DNA from: an uncultured Halioglobus sp.
GTDB taxonomy: Bacteria; Pseudomonadota; Gammaproteobacteria; Pseudomonadales; Halieaceae
Assembly (NCBI GenBank): GCA_905480565.1
Contig: CAJQQW010000444.1
Coordinates: forward strand, 1 to 20,089
Direction of reading: 5' to 3'
Length of the DNA: 20,089 bases
Shown here: positions 1 through 8,037 of the stretch, piece by piece
How the letters are laid out: the number at the start of each line of letters is the position of its first letter
Numbering within the stretch: the first letter of the stretch is position 1
Made by a program: the position numbers and the translations under genes
The notes under the pieces: generated by a model
The model's input: only the letters and a program-made list of their open reading frames with translations
The model's database searches: none
Told to the model about the DNA's origin: nothing

Positions 1-690
1 GATGCCCGCCACGCTGACTACTGTGACACCAGCCTCACCGAGAACGGCCGTTGCTGCTATCCGCTGGAGCACGTGGAAAAGTGCACCGAAAGTAATTCCG
101 GTGGCGAGCCTAAATGCGTCATCTTCCTGACCTGTGATGTCTCAGGTGTTCTGCCTCCGGTGTCCATACTGTCCAAGGAAGCAGCCGCATTTCACTTCCT
201 CAGTGGCTACACTGCCCGCGTTGGCTCCACAGAACTGGGCGCGGAGGCCGGCATCCACCCGACCTTCTCAACCTGCTTCGGTGCGCCGTTTATGCCGCGC
301 CCGGCCGGTGACTACGCAGAGCTGTTGATGAAGCGCATCGAAGATTTTGAGAGCCAGGTCTACCTCGTGAATACCGGGTGGACAGGTGGCTCCGGCGCTC
401 CAGGCGGCGGCGGTTCACGTTTCCCCATCCCCGTGACCCGTGCCGTGGTCAATGCCTGCCAGAGTGGCGAGCTATTGAACACCGATACCGAGCATCTGGA
501 GGTACTCAACCTGAACTTCCCGCTAGCGATTCCTGGTGTAGACGCTCAGTACGTGGACCCACGATCAGGGTGGGACTCAGCCGAAGCCTACGACGAGCAG
601 GCTCGCAAACTCGCAGCCCTCTTTGAGCAGAACATCACCAAGTTCGAGGTTTCTGAGGACATCGTCGCAGCCGGCCCAAAATCCGTCTGA
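1..690 (+). CDS. pckA: Phosphoenolpyruvate carboxykinase (ATP), C-terminal part
   Basis: The reading frame is open from the first base, so the gene's 5' part lies outside the window; 229 codons of a family usually about 510-540 residues long are present. The enzyme converts oxaloacetate plus ATP to PEP, CO2 and ADP in the cytoplasm, the first committed step of gluconeogenesis. Visible family hallmarks, numbered within the fragment, are TEN-x-R-xx-YP (13-21), FLT-x-D-xx-GVLPPVS (42-55), the nucleotide-binding stretch SGYTA-x-x-GSTE (68-78), FSTCFGAPF (89-97), the NTGWTGG loop, and the P-x-TRAVVNA segment. Two features stand out: the glycine loop after NTGWTGG is enlarged with a run of glycines, and the fragment has eight cysteines, several clustered near its start. 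A strong terminator follows 21 bases after the stop. Identity is very secure from these motifs. Confidence 0.97.
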   Translation, partial: DARHADYCDTSLTENGRCCYPLEHVEKCTESNSGGEPKCVIFLTCDVSGVLPPVSILSKEAAAFHFLSGYTARVGSTELGAEAGIHPTFSTCFGAPFMPRPAGDYAELLMKRIEDFESQVYLVNTGWTGGSGAPGGGGSRFPIPVTRAVVNACQSGELLNTDTEHLEVLNLNFPLAIPGVDAQYVDPRSGWDSAEAYDEQARKLAALFEQNITKFEVSEDIVAAGPKSV

Positions 691-711
691 TCGCAAGCCC
701 TGCGCGATACG

Positions 712-737
712 AGCCCGCGTCAAGCGGGCTTTTTTTT
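712..737 (+). terminator. Intrinsic terminator of pckA
   Basis: A perfect 7-bp stem (AGCCCGC, 712-718, with GCGGGCT, 724-730) closes a 5-base loop and runs into eight T residues (730-737). It lies 21 bases past the pckA stop. On the opposite strand the hairpin has no U-tract, so it should not stop transcripts arriving from the convergent efflux operon. Confidence 0.88.
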
Positions 738-772
738 GCCTACGAAATACAGCCGAGGCCCAGCGGCCAGTT

Positions 773-3700
773 CTAGGCGCCGTCAGGCTCTTCCGACAAA
801 GAAGGCTTTCCGTGCAAGATACGCCGCGACACCTGCTCGCCCAACAGGTAAAGGCACGGCACGAGCAGCAAAGTAACCCCGGTAGCAAACAGCACGCCGA
901 AGGCGAGGGAGATCACCATAGGAATCAGGAACTGGGCCTGCACGCTGGTTTCAGACATGATGGGCATAAGACCGACGAAGGTTGTCAAAGAGGTGAGAAC
1001 AATGGGGCGGAAGCGATCCTGCCCCCCCTGTAACAGTGCCTCAGCCAACTCGAACCCCTTGTCGCGCAGCTGGTTAATCCGATCGATCAGCACCAGGTTG
1101 TCGTTTACCACTACACCGGCAGCGGCGATAACCCCCAGTAGGGAAAACATACTGACCTGCCAGTTAAAAATGGCGTGACCAAATATTGCCCCCATGATGC
1201 CAAACGGCACCGCAGTCAGCACCAGAAAAGGCTGGAAATACGATCGGAAAGGGATGGCCATCAATGCATACACAATGAGCATGGACAAACCCATGTATGT
1301 GAGTAGCGCCGACAGGAACTCCGACTCCTCCTGCAGTTCGCCATCCAGGTCCATACTCAACCCCGGGAATCGCTCCTGCAGGACAGGCAAATGGTTGGCC
1401 ACAACATCGTTGACGACGACACGAGGGTCTGACGTACCGGGGGTAATATCTGCCGTCAACCGGAGCGTACGCTTGCGGTCCCTACGATCAATGGTCAGAT
1501 AGCCCGGCTGGTAACTGACCTCCGCCACGGTATCAAAGGGCACCTCCTCACCAGACGGCGTTCGCACCCGCATCTCGCTGAGATTATCCACGGAGACGCG
1601 CTCTTTCTCCGGATAGCGCACCATGACCTTTACATCCTCCTTGATACGCGGAATTCGCTGGGCTTCAGCACCATAGAATGCCTGTCGTACCTGCCTCGCC
1701 AAGTCTGACAGCGTGATCGAAAGATTCTCCGCGGCGGGCTTCATGCCCAACTCTATCTCGTCGCGGGGTGACTGCGTTGAGTCGTTGATATTGTAAACGC
1801 CGGCATGTGACTCCAACACCTCGCGCAAGTAATCAGAAACCTCGCGCAAGTCTTCCAGGGAGGGTGAAGCCATCACGAGTGTAATCGGCTTGCCACGATC
1901 GTTAATGGTGAAGTCCATGTGGAAGTCTTCCACGGCGCCCGGGTCGCCTATCAACTCGCGCCACCGATCGGTCACTTCTTTCACGTCTACGGCGTCCGAG
2001 GGGACATAAATCGCCACCTCCACCTCATTCCCGCTGCCGCGGGCAGAAATATGACCGATCACTTCCTCGCCAGGCCAGCGAGGATCATCGTTAAACTCTG
2101 ACTTGACCTGCTCGGCCGCTGTTTCAACGACCTCCAGAACGCGCAGCGTCTCCCGGAACGCACCTCCCTCCTGGAGCGTCAGCTCGGCAAAAGTGAAATC
2201 CGAGGTAATCGCCGGAAAGAAACTCTTTTTCATCCAGCCACCGCCCCATAGAGCAATGCTTATCATCAAAGCCACGAGAAAAACGGCTATCACCAGCAGG
2301 TTTGCGTCGAGGCAACGCTGCAGAAAAGGGCGATACCGGGTGCGCGCGAAGCGGATCATCCCGTCTGCGAATTTCAGCCGTATGGCCTCCAGCCGTCGCA
2401 GCAAGGCGAAACGGCTGGGACGCAGGGGCCGCATGTGGGCCAGATGCGCGGGCAATATCCACATGCACTCGATCAGTGAAAATGTCAGCGCCAATATCAT
2501 CACTACCGGTATAGGCACGCCCGCGCTCGCCATGTTGCCCGGTAACATCAACATGGGCGCCACAAAGATCATCGTCGATATCACTGCATACATCACCGGT
2601 TTCAATACCGACCGGGTACCGAGAATCGCTCCCTCCTGACCGGGCTCACCCGCACTTTGATGAGCATAAACCGACTCGCCAACAATAATCGCATCGTCCA
2701 CCACAATCCCGAGAATCAGCAGGAAGGCCAGCAGCGAAATCATATTCAGACTGACTCCGGTGTAGGGCAGTGCAAAGAAGGTGCCCATGAATGCGACCGC
2801 AATACCAACGCAGACCCACATTGCCAACAGGGGCCGCAGGAAAAGCATGAGCAAAAGAAACACAAGTGCCAGACCGCCTATCCCATTTTTGACCAGGGTA
2901 TCGGCGCGCCCTTTGAACAATTCAGCTGTATCCTGCCAAAGCACCAGCTCAACACCCGGGGGAAGGCGCGGGTTCGTCTCCTCGATCCAGCTGCGGGTCA
3001 TTTCACTGGTGGCGAGGGTATTGGGGTCTGATGTTACATAAATGTGCAGGTCATAGGAGCGCTTGTCGTTGAAGCGCTTGCGCACATCTACATCCTCAAA
3101 ACCATCTCTTATCTCTGCTATATCCCCCAGCACCAATTGCGTACCCTCCCGAGTACTCAACAAAGGAATGCTCTCGAAATCCCGGCGATTGTAGGCTTGG
3201 CCACGTGTCTGCAACTGTATATCGCCGTCATTAGCCTTGATGACGCCCGCGGGCAGGTTCAGGGACGAGTTCCTGATCGCTTCCACCACCTGCGCAAAGG
3301 TGAGTCCATAACGGCGCAGGGTGAATTCCGAGACCTCAACCGATAACTCGTAGGGGCGAGGTTGCTTTAATTCAACTACAGAAATATGTGGACGGGACGA
3401 CAGGTCATCGCGCAGCTGTTCACCCAGCTCTTTCAGTTCACGCTCGCTGAGATCCCCTGCCAACGTTACGACCGCCATCTGGTGACGATGCGCCAATTCG
3501 GTCACTACCGGGCGCTCCGCATCCGCCGGAAACGTGGTGATCGCATCCACCCGACTCCTCACCTCAGCACTGAGCCGCTGGATGTCATACCCACCTTCCG
3601 CCTCGACCAGCACGGTTCCCACGCCCTGCCTCGCAGTGGAACGAATCTCCTTCACGCCATTGAGGTCATGAATCGCCTCCTCAATGCGCATACAAATCTG

Positions 3701-3889
3701 CTGCTCTACTTCGCTGGGCCCAGCACCGGGATAAGGCAGGCTCACACTGACGATATTCAACTCAAAACTGGGGAAGAACTGTTTGTCCAGTGAGGGTATC
3801 GCCAGCGCTCCGCCGATAATCAAAAACACCATTAGCAGGTTGGCGGCAATCGGATTGTTGACAAACCAGCGAATCGGGCCAGCCATCAC
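773..3889 (-). CDS. RND-family efflux pump, inner-membrane permease (AcrB-like)
   Basis: A 1038-residue protein, the normal length for a proton-driven RND pump (HAE1/AcrB-like), which would export drugs, lipids or other hydrophobic compounds from the periplasm and inner membrane. It shows the family layout: an N-terminal TM1 (about 12-32) followed by the FFP and Y-P-G-A-x-P-x-EVE signatures; a first periplasmic loop; TM2-6 with the TM4 acidic pair D398-D399 in GIVVDDAIIVGE; a cytoplasmic linker; a second periplasmic domain; and TM7-12. In TM10 the segment GVVVNDNLVLID (925-936) has Asn at the place of the proton-relay lysine of AcrB (K940). The start codon overlaps the stop of the upstream adaptor gene by ATGA, so the two are translationally coupled. 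The start could also be the second of the two N-terminal methionines. No outer-membrane factor or regulator gene lies next to it. Substrate unknown. Confidence 0.95.
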   Translation of the reverse strand: MMAGPIRWFVNNPIAANLLMVFLIIGGALAIPSLDKQFFPSFELNIVSVSLPYPGAGPSEVEQQICMRIEEAIHDLNGVKEIRSTARQGVGTVLVEAEGGYDIQRLSAEVRSRVDAITTFPADAERPVVTELAHRHQMAVVTLAGDLSERELKELGEQLRDDLSSRPHISVVELKQPRPYELSVEVSEFTLRRYGLTFAQVVEAIRNSSLNLPAGVIKANDGDIQLQTRGQAYNRRDFESIPLLSTREGTQLVLGDIAEIRDGFEDVDVRKRFNDKRSYDLHIYVTSDPNTLATSEMTRSWIEETNPRLPPGVELVLWQDTAELFKGRADTLVKNGIGGLALVFLLLMLFLRPLLAMWVCVGIAVAFMGTFFALPYTGVSLNMISLLAFLLILGIVVDDAIIVGESVYAHQSAGEPGQEGAILGTRSVLKPVMYAVISTMIFVAPMLMLPGNMASAGVPIPVVMILALTFSLIECMWILPAHLAHMRPLRPSRFALLRRLEAIRLKFADGMIRFARTRYRPFLQRCLDANLLVIAVFLVALMISIALWGGGWMKKSFFPAITSDFTFAELTLQEGGAFRETLRVLEVVETAAEQVKSEFNDDPRWPGEEVIGHISARGSGNEVEVAIYVPSDAVDVKEVTDRWRELIGDPGAVEDFHMDFTINDRGKPITLVMASPSLEDLREVSDYLREVLESHAGVYNINDSTQSPRDEIELGMKPAAENLSITLSDLARQVRQAFYGAEAQRIPRIKEDVKVMVRYPEKERVSVDNLSEMRVRTPSGEEVPFDTVAEVSYQPGYLTIDRRDRKRTLRLTADITPGTSDPRVVVNDVVANHLPVLQERFPGLSMDLDGELQEESEFLSALLTYMGLSMLIVYALMAIPFRSYFQPFLVLTAVPFGIMGAIFGHAIFNWQVSMFSLLGVIAAAGVVVNDNLVLIDRINQLRDKGFELAEALLQGGQDRFRPIVLTSLTTFVGLMPIMSETSVQAQFLIPMVISLAFGVLFATGVTLLLVPCLYLLGEQVSRRILHGKPSLSEEPDGA

Positions 3890-5079
3890 GGCGCACCACT
3901 GGCCAGCTCGGCGATTTTCACCGTGACTTTGGTGCCCGCCAGGATATTCCGCGGCTCACTGACCATAACCCTGTCACCACTGACCAGCCCCTGCACCCAA
4001 GCGTGCTCTGTATCGCTTTGCAGAGCCACCACGTCTCTCGGCCGAGCAACCTGTTCATCATCGACCACCATCACCCAGCCCCCGGAGCGCAGAGCGTTGC
4101 GCGGCAGTTGGGTGACATCCGCCAGCGGTCGCCCACTGATTGTGGCGTGAACAAACATGCCCGGTGACAGCGGCGGTCGCTGGCTGCCCGGCGTCCGGGC
4201 AAACGGCTTGTCTACCTCTGCCACCGCGTAAACCACCCTGCTGTCGACATCGATACTGGCATCGGTACGTACAAGATGCCCCTGCCACTCCCAGTCCTTG
4301 CCCGCAAAGCGGCTGCGCAACACAACGGCCGCCTGGCTCATCTCACCGACAGTCTGATTGTCATAATTCAGGGGTAGATCGAGTAGTGCGACCTGACGGT
4401 CGGTCAAGGGAAGGCGAACCTGCACAACATCGGTGTCGTACACCATAGCAATCGCGGTACCGGGAGAGATAAATTGACCGATATCGACATATTTTTCCGA
4501 GATGCGACCGTTGAACGGCGCCGATATGGAGGTGCGGGAAAGGTCGAGCCGTGCTGCCTCGAGGTCTGCCTGCGAGGCTTTCAACAATGCTTCCGCGGCG
4601 GCCACCTGAGGTTTGCGCAGGAATAATGAATTGCCCTGCTCACTGCCGAGATCACGCCACTCCCTCCCGGCCTGGAGAGCGCGCCCTTTTTCCTCGGCGA
4701 CGCGCTGTTGCGCCTCTGCTACCTGGGACTCCGCTCGGGCGATGACAAAGTGGTAGTCGATGTCCTCCACCTTGACCAGGGCTTCACCTGCGGCAAAAAA
4801 ACCGCCCTCGGCGAACCGGGGCGAGACCTGTTCAACTCTGCCCGCCACCTGGCTCACAAGGTTGATCTCCCGGAGGGGACGCACTGTGCCCTGGGTCTCC
4901 ACCGACAACGCATGCACTTTAGGCTTAACCACCATCACACTCACCACGGGAGACGCTGTACCTTTTGGCAGGCTGGGCTCAGGCTGCGGTTTACCCACCA
5001 GCAATGCGTACGACAGACCAGCGCCCACCAGAACAACCAGTGCCGCTGTAACCCCCCTACCCGACGTTTTTAAAGCCAT
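3886..5079 (-). CDS. RND efflux periplasmic adaptor (membrane fusion protein)
   Basis: A 397-residue HlyD/AcrA-type adaptor that would bridge the RND pump to an outer-membrane channel. A short basic N terminus and one hydrophobic segment (about 10-28) act as an uncleaved anchor or signal; there is no lipobox cysteine, unlike AcrA. Then come the first half of the lipoyl domain (about 72-106, VAGRVEQVSP with GE-x-L-x-K-x-ED), an Ala/Glu/Arg-rich alpha-hairpin (about 112-181), the second lipoyl half (about 183-212, SISAPFNGRI and VDIGQFISPG), a beta-barrel, and a membrane-proximal domain with the LPRNAL segment. It is the first gene of the operon; its last four bases overlap the start of the pump gene. 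The 258-base spacer upstream is shared with a divergent phasin gene. I could not pick a convincing promoter for it. Confidence 0.93.
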   Translation of the reverse strand: MALKTSGRGVTAALVVLVGAGLSYALLVGKPQPEPSLPKGTASPVVSVMVVKPKVHALSVETQGTVRPLREINLVSQVAGRVEQVSPRFAEGGFFAAGEALVKVEDIDYHFVIARAESQVAEAQQRVAEEKGRALQAGREWRDLGSEQGNSLFLRKPQVAAAEALLKASQADLEAARLDLSRTSISAPFNGRISEKYVDIGQFISPGTAIAMVYDTDVVQVRLPLTDRQVALLDLPLNYDNQTVGEMSQAAVVLRSRFAGKDWEWQGHLVRTDASIDVDSRVVYAVAEVDKPFARTPGSQRPPLSPGMFVHATISGRPLADVTQLPRNALRSGGWVMVVDDEQVARPRDVVALQSDTEHAWVQGLVSGDRVMVSEPRNILAGTKVTVKIAELASGAP

Positions 5080-5324
5080 TTTCCCACCATTAGCCCCTAT
5101 TCCTTTACCGCTATCGCTACCCTACACCAGCTATTGCAGGCCTACCCTAAGTGTACGCAGCGCCTGCTCGGGCAGACCGCTCACATTTTCAATACGCCTT
5201 CAGGGCACTGCGGGGCACCATTCTGCGCGGATCAGCCAACTTCGTCCATCTAGTATGTTTATTCTAATTTTTTACCGTATTGTATCGCCAAATCGCTGCA
5301 AACACTTACCAACACAGGCATGAC

Positions 5325-5330
5325 AAGGAG
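5325..5330 (+). promoter_or_regulatory. Shine-Dalgarno site fixing the first phasin start
   Basis: AAGGAG sits 7 bases before ATG 5338. An in-frame ATG at 5320 lies upstream of this site and would place the Shine-Dalgarno inside the coding region, so 5338 is the better start. Confidence 0.8.
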
Positions 5331-5337
5331 ATCCATC

Positions 5338-5778
5338 ATGGCTCAGACAAAAACCACTGGCGCCGCCAGCAAGACTACCAAGAAGCGCAAGCCCGCGGCC
5401 AAGCGCAAGCCCGCTGCTCGTCGCGCTGCGCCCGCGAAGGCCAGCAAGACATTCGCCGACAACGCTCAGGAAACGGGTCGAGATGTATTCCTGGCTGGCC
5501 TCGGTTTCTACGGGAAAGCGTACGATCGCGTCCAAGAGCGTCTGGACGGCCTTCAAAAGCGTGTTGAAACCCGCCGAAAAAATGCTGACAAGGCATACAA
5601 GGAACTGGTAAAGCGCGGCAAGAAAGTAGAGAAAGAAGCCAAGGTTGCACTGGATGATCTGGATATTCCAAAGCTCGACAACCTGACCGACCGCAAGAAG
5701 CTTGAGCAGCAACTCAACAAGGCACGGGCCCGATTCGGCGAACTCAAGGAATCTTTCGGCCTGAAATCTGCTGCCTGA
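5338..5778 (+). CDS. Phasin-like granule protein with N-terminal histone H1-like tail
   Basis: A 146-residue, very basic protein. Residues 1-38 are a Lys/Ala/Pro/Arg-rich tail with KRKPAAKRKPAARR-type repeats, like histone H1 or AlgP/PhaF tails. Residues 49-61 (DVFLAGLGFYGKA) match the start of the phasin core of the PhaI/PhaF family, and residues 62-146 are strongly helical and heptad-like (KR-x-ET-x-x-K, LEQQLNKARARF). Phasins coat polyhydroxyalkanoate granules; tails of this kind in PhaF bind DNA and help partition granules. Here the tail is at the N terminus, the reverse of PhaF and of the neighbouring phasin. A strong Shine-Dalgarno precedes it and a terminator follows, so it is probably monocistronic. 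An alternative reading is a nucleoid-associated H1-like protein without a PHA role; the shared core with the next gene favours a phasin. Confidence 0.75.
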   Translation: MAQTKTTGAASKTTKKRKPAAKRKPAARRAAPAKASKTFADNAQETGRDVFLAGLGFYGKAYDRVQERLDGLQKRVETRRKNADKAYKELVKRGKKVEKEAKVALDDLDIPKLDNLTDRKKLEQQLNKARARFGELKESFGLKSAA

Positions 5779-5826
5779 TCTGTATCCATCCAGGAGAACG
5801 CATCCCTGTCCTGCAGGGGCTTTTGT

Positions 5827-5852
5827 GGGTCACTTCATGTGACCCTTTTTTT
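5827..5852 (+). terminator. Intrinsic terminator after first phasin gene
   Basis: A perfect 7-bp stem (GGGTCAC, 5827-5833, with GTGACCC, 5839-5845) with a 5-base loop, followed by seven T residues (5846-5852). It separates the first phasin transcript from the second phasin and regulator genes. Confidence 0.88.
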
Positions 5853-5908
5853 GTCCAGGATTTGACGCCTGCCGATACCACTTCAGGTTTACCCCGAGGC
5901 AGCACTAC

Positions 5909-5927
5909 TCATGGTGTGGCACCACGA
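5909..5927. promoter_or_regulatory. Imperfect palindrome upstream of second phasin, possible operator
   Basis: TGGTG-TGG-CACCA (5912-5924) is a perfect 5-bp-arm inverted repeat, extended by TC and GA pairs at 5909-5910 and 5926-5927. It lies in the 217-base spacer between the first phasin's terminator and the second phasin gene, upstream of a weak promoter candidate. It has the size of a TetR-type operator, but nothing in the sequence proves binding. Confidence 0.25.
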
Positions 5928-5948
5928 CTCCTTGCCCCTAAATGTCAC

Positions 5949-5978
5949 TTAACTCTCGCATGTCTCTAAAACTGTAAT
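5949..5978 (+). promoter_or_regulatory. Candidate sigma-70 promoter for second phasin-regulator transcript
   Basis: TTAACT (5949-5954) and TGTAAT (5973-5978, five of six matches to the -10 consensus) are separated by 18 bases. An AT-rich leader follows until ATG 6070. The -35 match is weak, so this is only a candidate. Confidence 0.3.
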
Positions 5979-6069
5979 GATCCCCACTTTTTTTACCAAA
6001 CTTTTCTGTTTTAATAGTTGAAAGAGACTAACCTGAGCAACTGACATACCGGGCGGGACGGCCAAGCAT

Positions 6070-6600
6070 ATGAGCGATGAAAAAAATAAGGCAGGCGATA
6101 TCGCCAAGCATATCTGGCTGGCCGGGGTGGGCGCCTATGGCAAAGCTGTAGAAGAGGCACAGGGACGCATAGAAAAAGCAATGGAACCCCCAAAAATGTT
6201 CCGCGACCTGGTGAAGGCGGGGGCTGCGCTTGAGGAGGAGGCGAGGGAAAGCACCGTAGCCGCCAGGCAATCAGTGGAAGAGCGTATCGGCCGGGTACGG
6301 GATAATTTCCACAACCAGCGGCCAGTGCGCATGGAAGAGATCGAGCAATTACAAAAAAAAGTCGATCAACTCACGCGCAAAGTAAACCAACTTACACGGG
6401 CATTGGCAGACGAGGGTGTTCTTGCGACTAAAACCACAAAGACATCTCGCAAAAAGGTAACAAAGAAAAAGGCGACATCAACACGCCTGACACCCGCCCC
6501 GAAAAAAAAATCAGCAAAGAAAAAAACTCCTGCGAAGAAAGCGCCAGCTAGCCGCAGTAGAGTGCGTGCCAAAAAGTCAGCGAAATCCAGCAAATCCTGA
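6070..6600 (+). CDS. Phasin (PhaF/PhaI family) with C-terminal histone H1-like tail
   Basis: A 176-residue protein of the poly(hydroxyalkanoate) granule-associated family. The phasin core begins with HIWLAGVGAYGKAVEEAQGR (14-33) and runs as amphipathic helix to about 85. Residues 89-112 form a leucine-heptad coil (L94, L101, L108), likely for oligomerisation. Residues 120-176 are a Lys/Ala/Pro/Ser tail with KKK and AKK repeats, as in Pseudomonas PhaF, which binds both granule and DNA. Core and tail order match PhaF; length is shorter than Pseudomonas PhaF but near this family's range. No strong Shine-Dalgarno is visible (GGGA about 12 bases upstream). The regulator gene follows after 12 bases, so they are likely cotranscribed. 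Fairly sure of the family; the exact PhaF versus PhaI name is uncertain. Confidence 0.85.
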   Translation: MSDEKNKAGDIAKHIWLAGVGAYGKAVEEAQGRIEKAMEPPKMFRDLVKAGAALEEEARESTVAARQSVEERIGRVRDNFHNQRPVRMEEIEQLQKKVDQLTRKVNQLTRALADEGVLATKTTKTSRKKVTKKKATSTRLTPAPKKKSAKKKTPAKKAPASRSRVRAKKSAKSSKS

Positions 6601-6612
6601 TACGCCCGCTCT

Positions 6613-7281
6613 GTGAAGACAAGGGACAGAATCCTTCATACCAGCCTTGCCCTGTTCAATGAGGAGGGCGAAGCCAACACCACTACAATCGATATAGCCA
6701 ACGAACTGGATATTAGTCCAGGCAATCTCTACTATCACTTCAAGGGCAAAGACCAACTCATTTCCGAGCTGTTCCAGCAATATGAGAGGGCATTGAGCGA
6801 TACCTTGAGCGCGCCCATACAAGCCCCTCTTAGCACCAAAGCAGGTAGCGTAGAAGACAACTGGTATTATCTTTATGTTGTTTTAGAGGAGATGTATCAG
6901 TACCGCTTTCTCTATCACAACCTGGATAACATACTGGAACGCTATCCGGATATTCGCCGGCGATTCAAGCGCCTTATACAACTGAAGCGTGCAGCACTGT
7001 ACGCTATTTGCCACACGCTCCTCGATCAGGAAGTCATCCATGCCAAAGACCAACAGCTACTTGGGCTGGCTGATAACATGACACTCAACCTGACCTTCTG
7101 GCTGAACTACGATGCACTGCTCAATGACGATCGCGCGCCGCACGTCACTATCCACCAGGGAGTCCTGCAGCTACTAACGATGATCGCACCCTATCTCGGA
7201 GATGATGAGCTGCGCTTCTATCACGACTGCGAGAGCATCTTTCTCAATATGCTGGCAGATGGGGAAAGCGTCGACTCATAA
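6613..7281 (+). CDS. phaD: TetR-family regulator, PhaD-like
   Basis: A 222-residue TetR/AcrR repressor or activator. The N terminus begins M-KTRDRIL and carries the helix-turn-helix at about 24-46, ending in ISPGNLYYHFKGKDQLI, which closely resembles the PhaD subgroup of the Pseudomonas pha cluster as I remember it. The remaining 170 residues are the helical ligand-binding and dimerisation domain, with a Y-x-YRFLYHNLDNI segment (about 95-108) typical of this subgroup. The start is GTG at 6613, only 12 bases after the second phasin's stop, without a strong Shine-Dalgarno, suggesting coupled translation. PhaD in pseudomonads controls phaI/phaF and phaC transcription, so control of the two phasins is an inference from position. 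No phaC synthase gene is in the window, and the symbol is given by resemblance only. Confidence 0.8.
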   Translation: MKTRDRILHTSLALFNEEGEANTTTIDIANELDISPGNLYYHFKGKDQLISELFQQYERALSDTLSAPIQAPLSTKAGSVEDNWYYLYVVLEEMYQYRFLYHNLDNILERYPDIRRRFKRLIQLKRAALYAICHTLLDQEVIHAKDQQLLGLADNMTLNLTFWLNYDALLNDDRAPHVTIHQGVLQLLTMIAPYLGDDELRFYHDCESIFLNMLADGESVDS

Positions 7282-7344
7282 AATCAAGGGAGCAATGCCA
7301 AGAGTTGCTGTCAGTCCCTTCGAGCATTAGTTCCGGCCAGACCG

Positions 7345-7986
7345 TCAGCGCTGCAACATAATTACATCTGCACCCCGTCTTTCGAGACGCACCCCGAACT
7401 CCTGCGCCCACCAAGCCCAAGTATCCTCACTAAAAAAACAAACGTGTGTTGGGTCTCTCTTGTAGTGCCAGCTGACAAACGCATCGTGATTTTTCACAAG
7501 CTTGGTCATCACTCCCAGCCACCCCTCTGGCTTCAGCATCGACCACAAACGCTGCAGCTCTCGACCGGGGTGATGCAAGTGCTCCACCACTTCTGTTGCG
7601 CAAATGAAATCATAACGGGCGTCGAGCACGCTTTTTTCCGGTGCGTAAAATGTGTCATAAAGCGCCACCTGGCAGCCTGCTTGGCGCAGCATATCGGCGA
7701 GCGCAGGCGCATTACCACAGCCAAAATCCAACCCTCTCGCCGCATCCGGCAAACGCTGCAGCAGCGGGATAGCCAGCCGCGACAGAAACTGCCGGTATCC
7801 CACATCATTTATAGCATTTTGGTGCAGGTCATACTCTGCTTGCTCGGCCCTCCTGTCCAGATAAAACGCAGGGGGGACAAAAACGAGCGCACAATTGCAA
7901 CAACGTAAATAATCGCGTCGCGCATCTTCGTGGTAGTGCGCGACATCGCGGCAGTCACAGAGTGGGCAGTGTTTTTCACCTGACAT
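7345..7986 (-). CDS. Zinc-ribbon class I SAM-dependent methyltransferase
   Basis: A 213-residue protein. Residues 7-32 form a small zinc ribbon (C7-x-x-C10 ... C29-x-x-C32) that often precedes Methyltransf_23-type domains. Then comes a Rossmann methyltransferase fold: motif I LDFGCGNAPA (86-95), an acidic residue ending the second strand (YDTF, 110-113), the motif IV region FICATEVVEHLHHP (127-140), and the post-motif LKPEGWLGVMT (151-161). The substrate cannot be read from the sequence; family members methylate small molecules, sugars or lipids. A good Shine-Dalgarno (GAGGAGA, 9 bases before the ATG) supports the start. It is divergent from a peroxiredoxin gene 51 bases away and converges with the PhaD-like gene. 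Confidence 0.88.
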   Translation of the reverse strand: MSGEKHCPLCDCRDVAHYHEDARRDYLRCCNCALVFVPPAFYLDRRAEQAEYDLHQNAINDVGYRQFLSRLAIPLLQRLPDAARGLDFGCGNAPALADMLRQAGCQVALYDTFYAPEKSVLDARYDFICATEVVEHLHHPGRELQRLWSMLKPEGWLGVMTKLVKNHDAFVSWHYKRDPTHVCFFSEDTWAWWAQEFGVRLERRGADVIMLQR

Positions 7987-8037
7987 CTGCTATTATCTCT
8001 CCTCACTTTACGCTAAGCCAAACTTAAGGAGCACAGC

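Noticed and set aside
2103..2639. Open frame of 178 codons on the plus strand.
   Set aside because: It lies fully antisense to the RND pump gene, whose domains are intact, and its translation shows no recognisable domain.
7286..7320. AAGGGAGCAA pairs with TTGC and TCCCTT between the convergent PhaD-like and methyltransferase genes, a possible bidirectional terminator.
   Set aside because: The stem is interrupted by a six-base bulge and no T-run follows on either strand.
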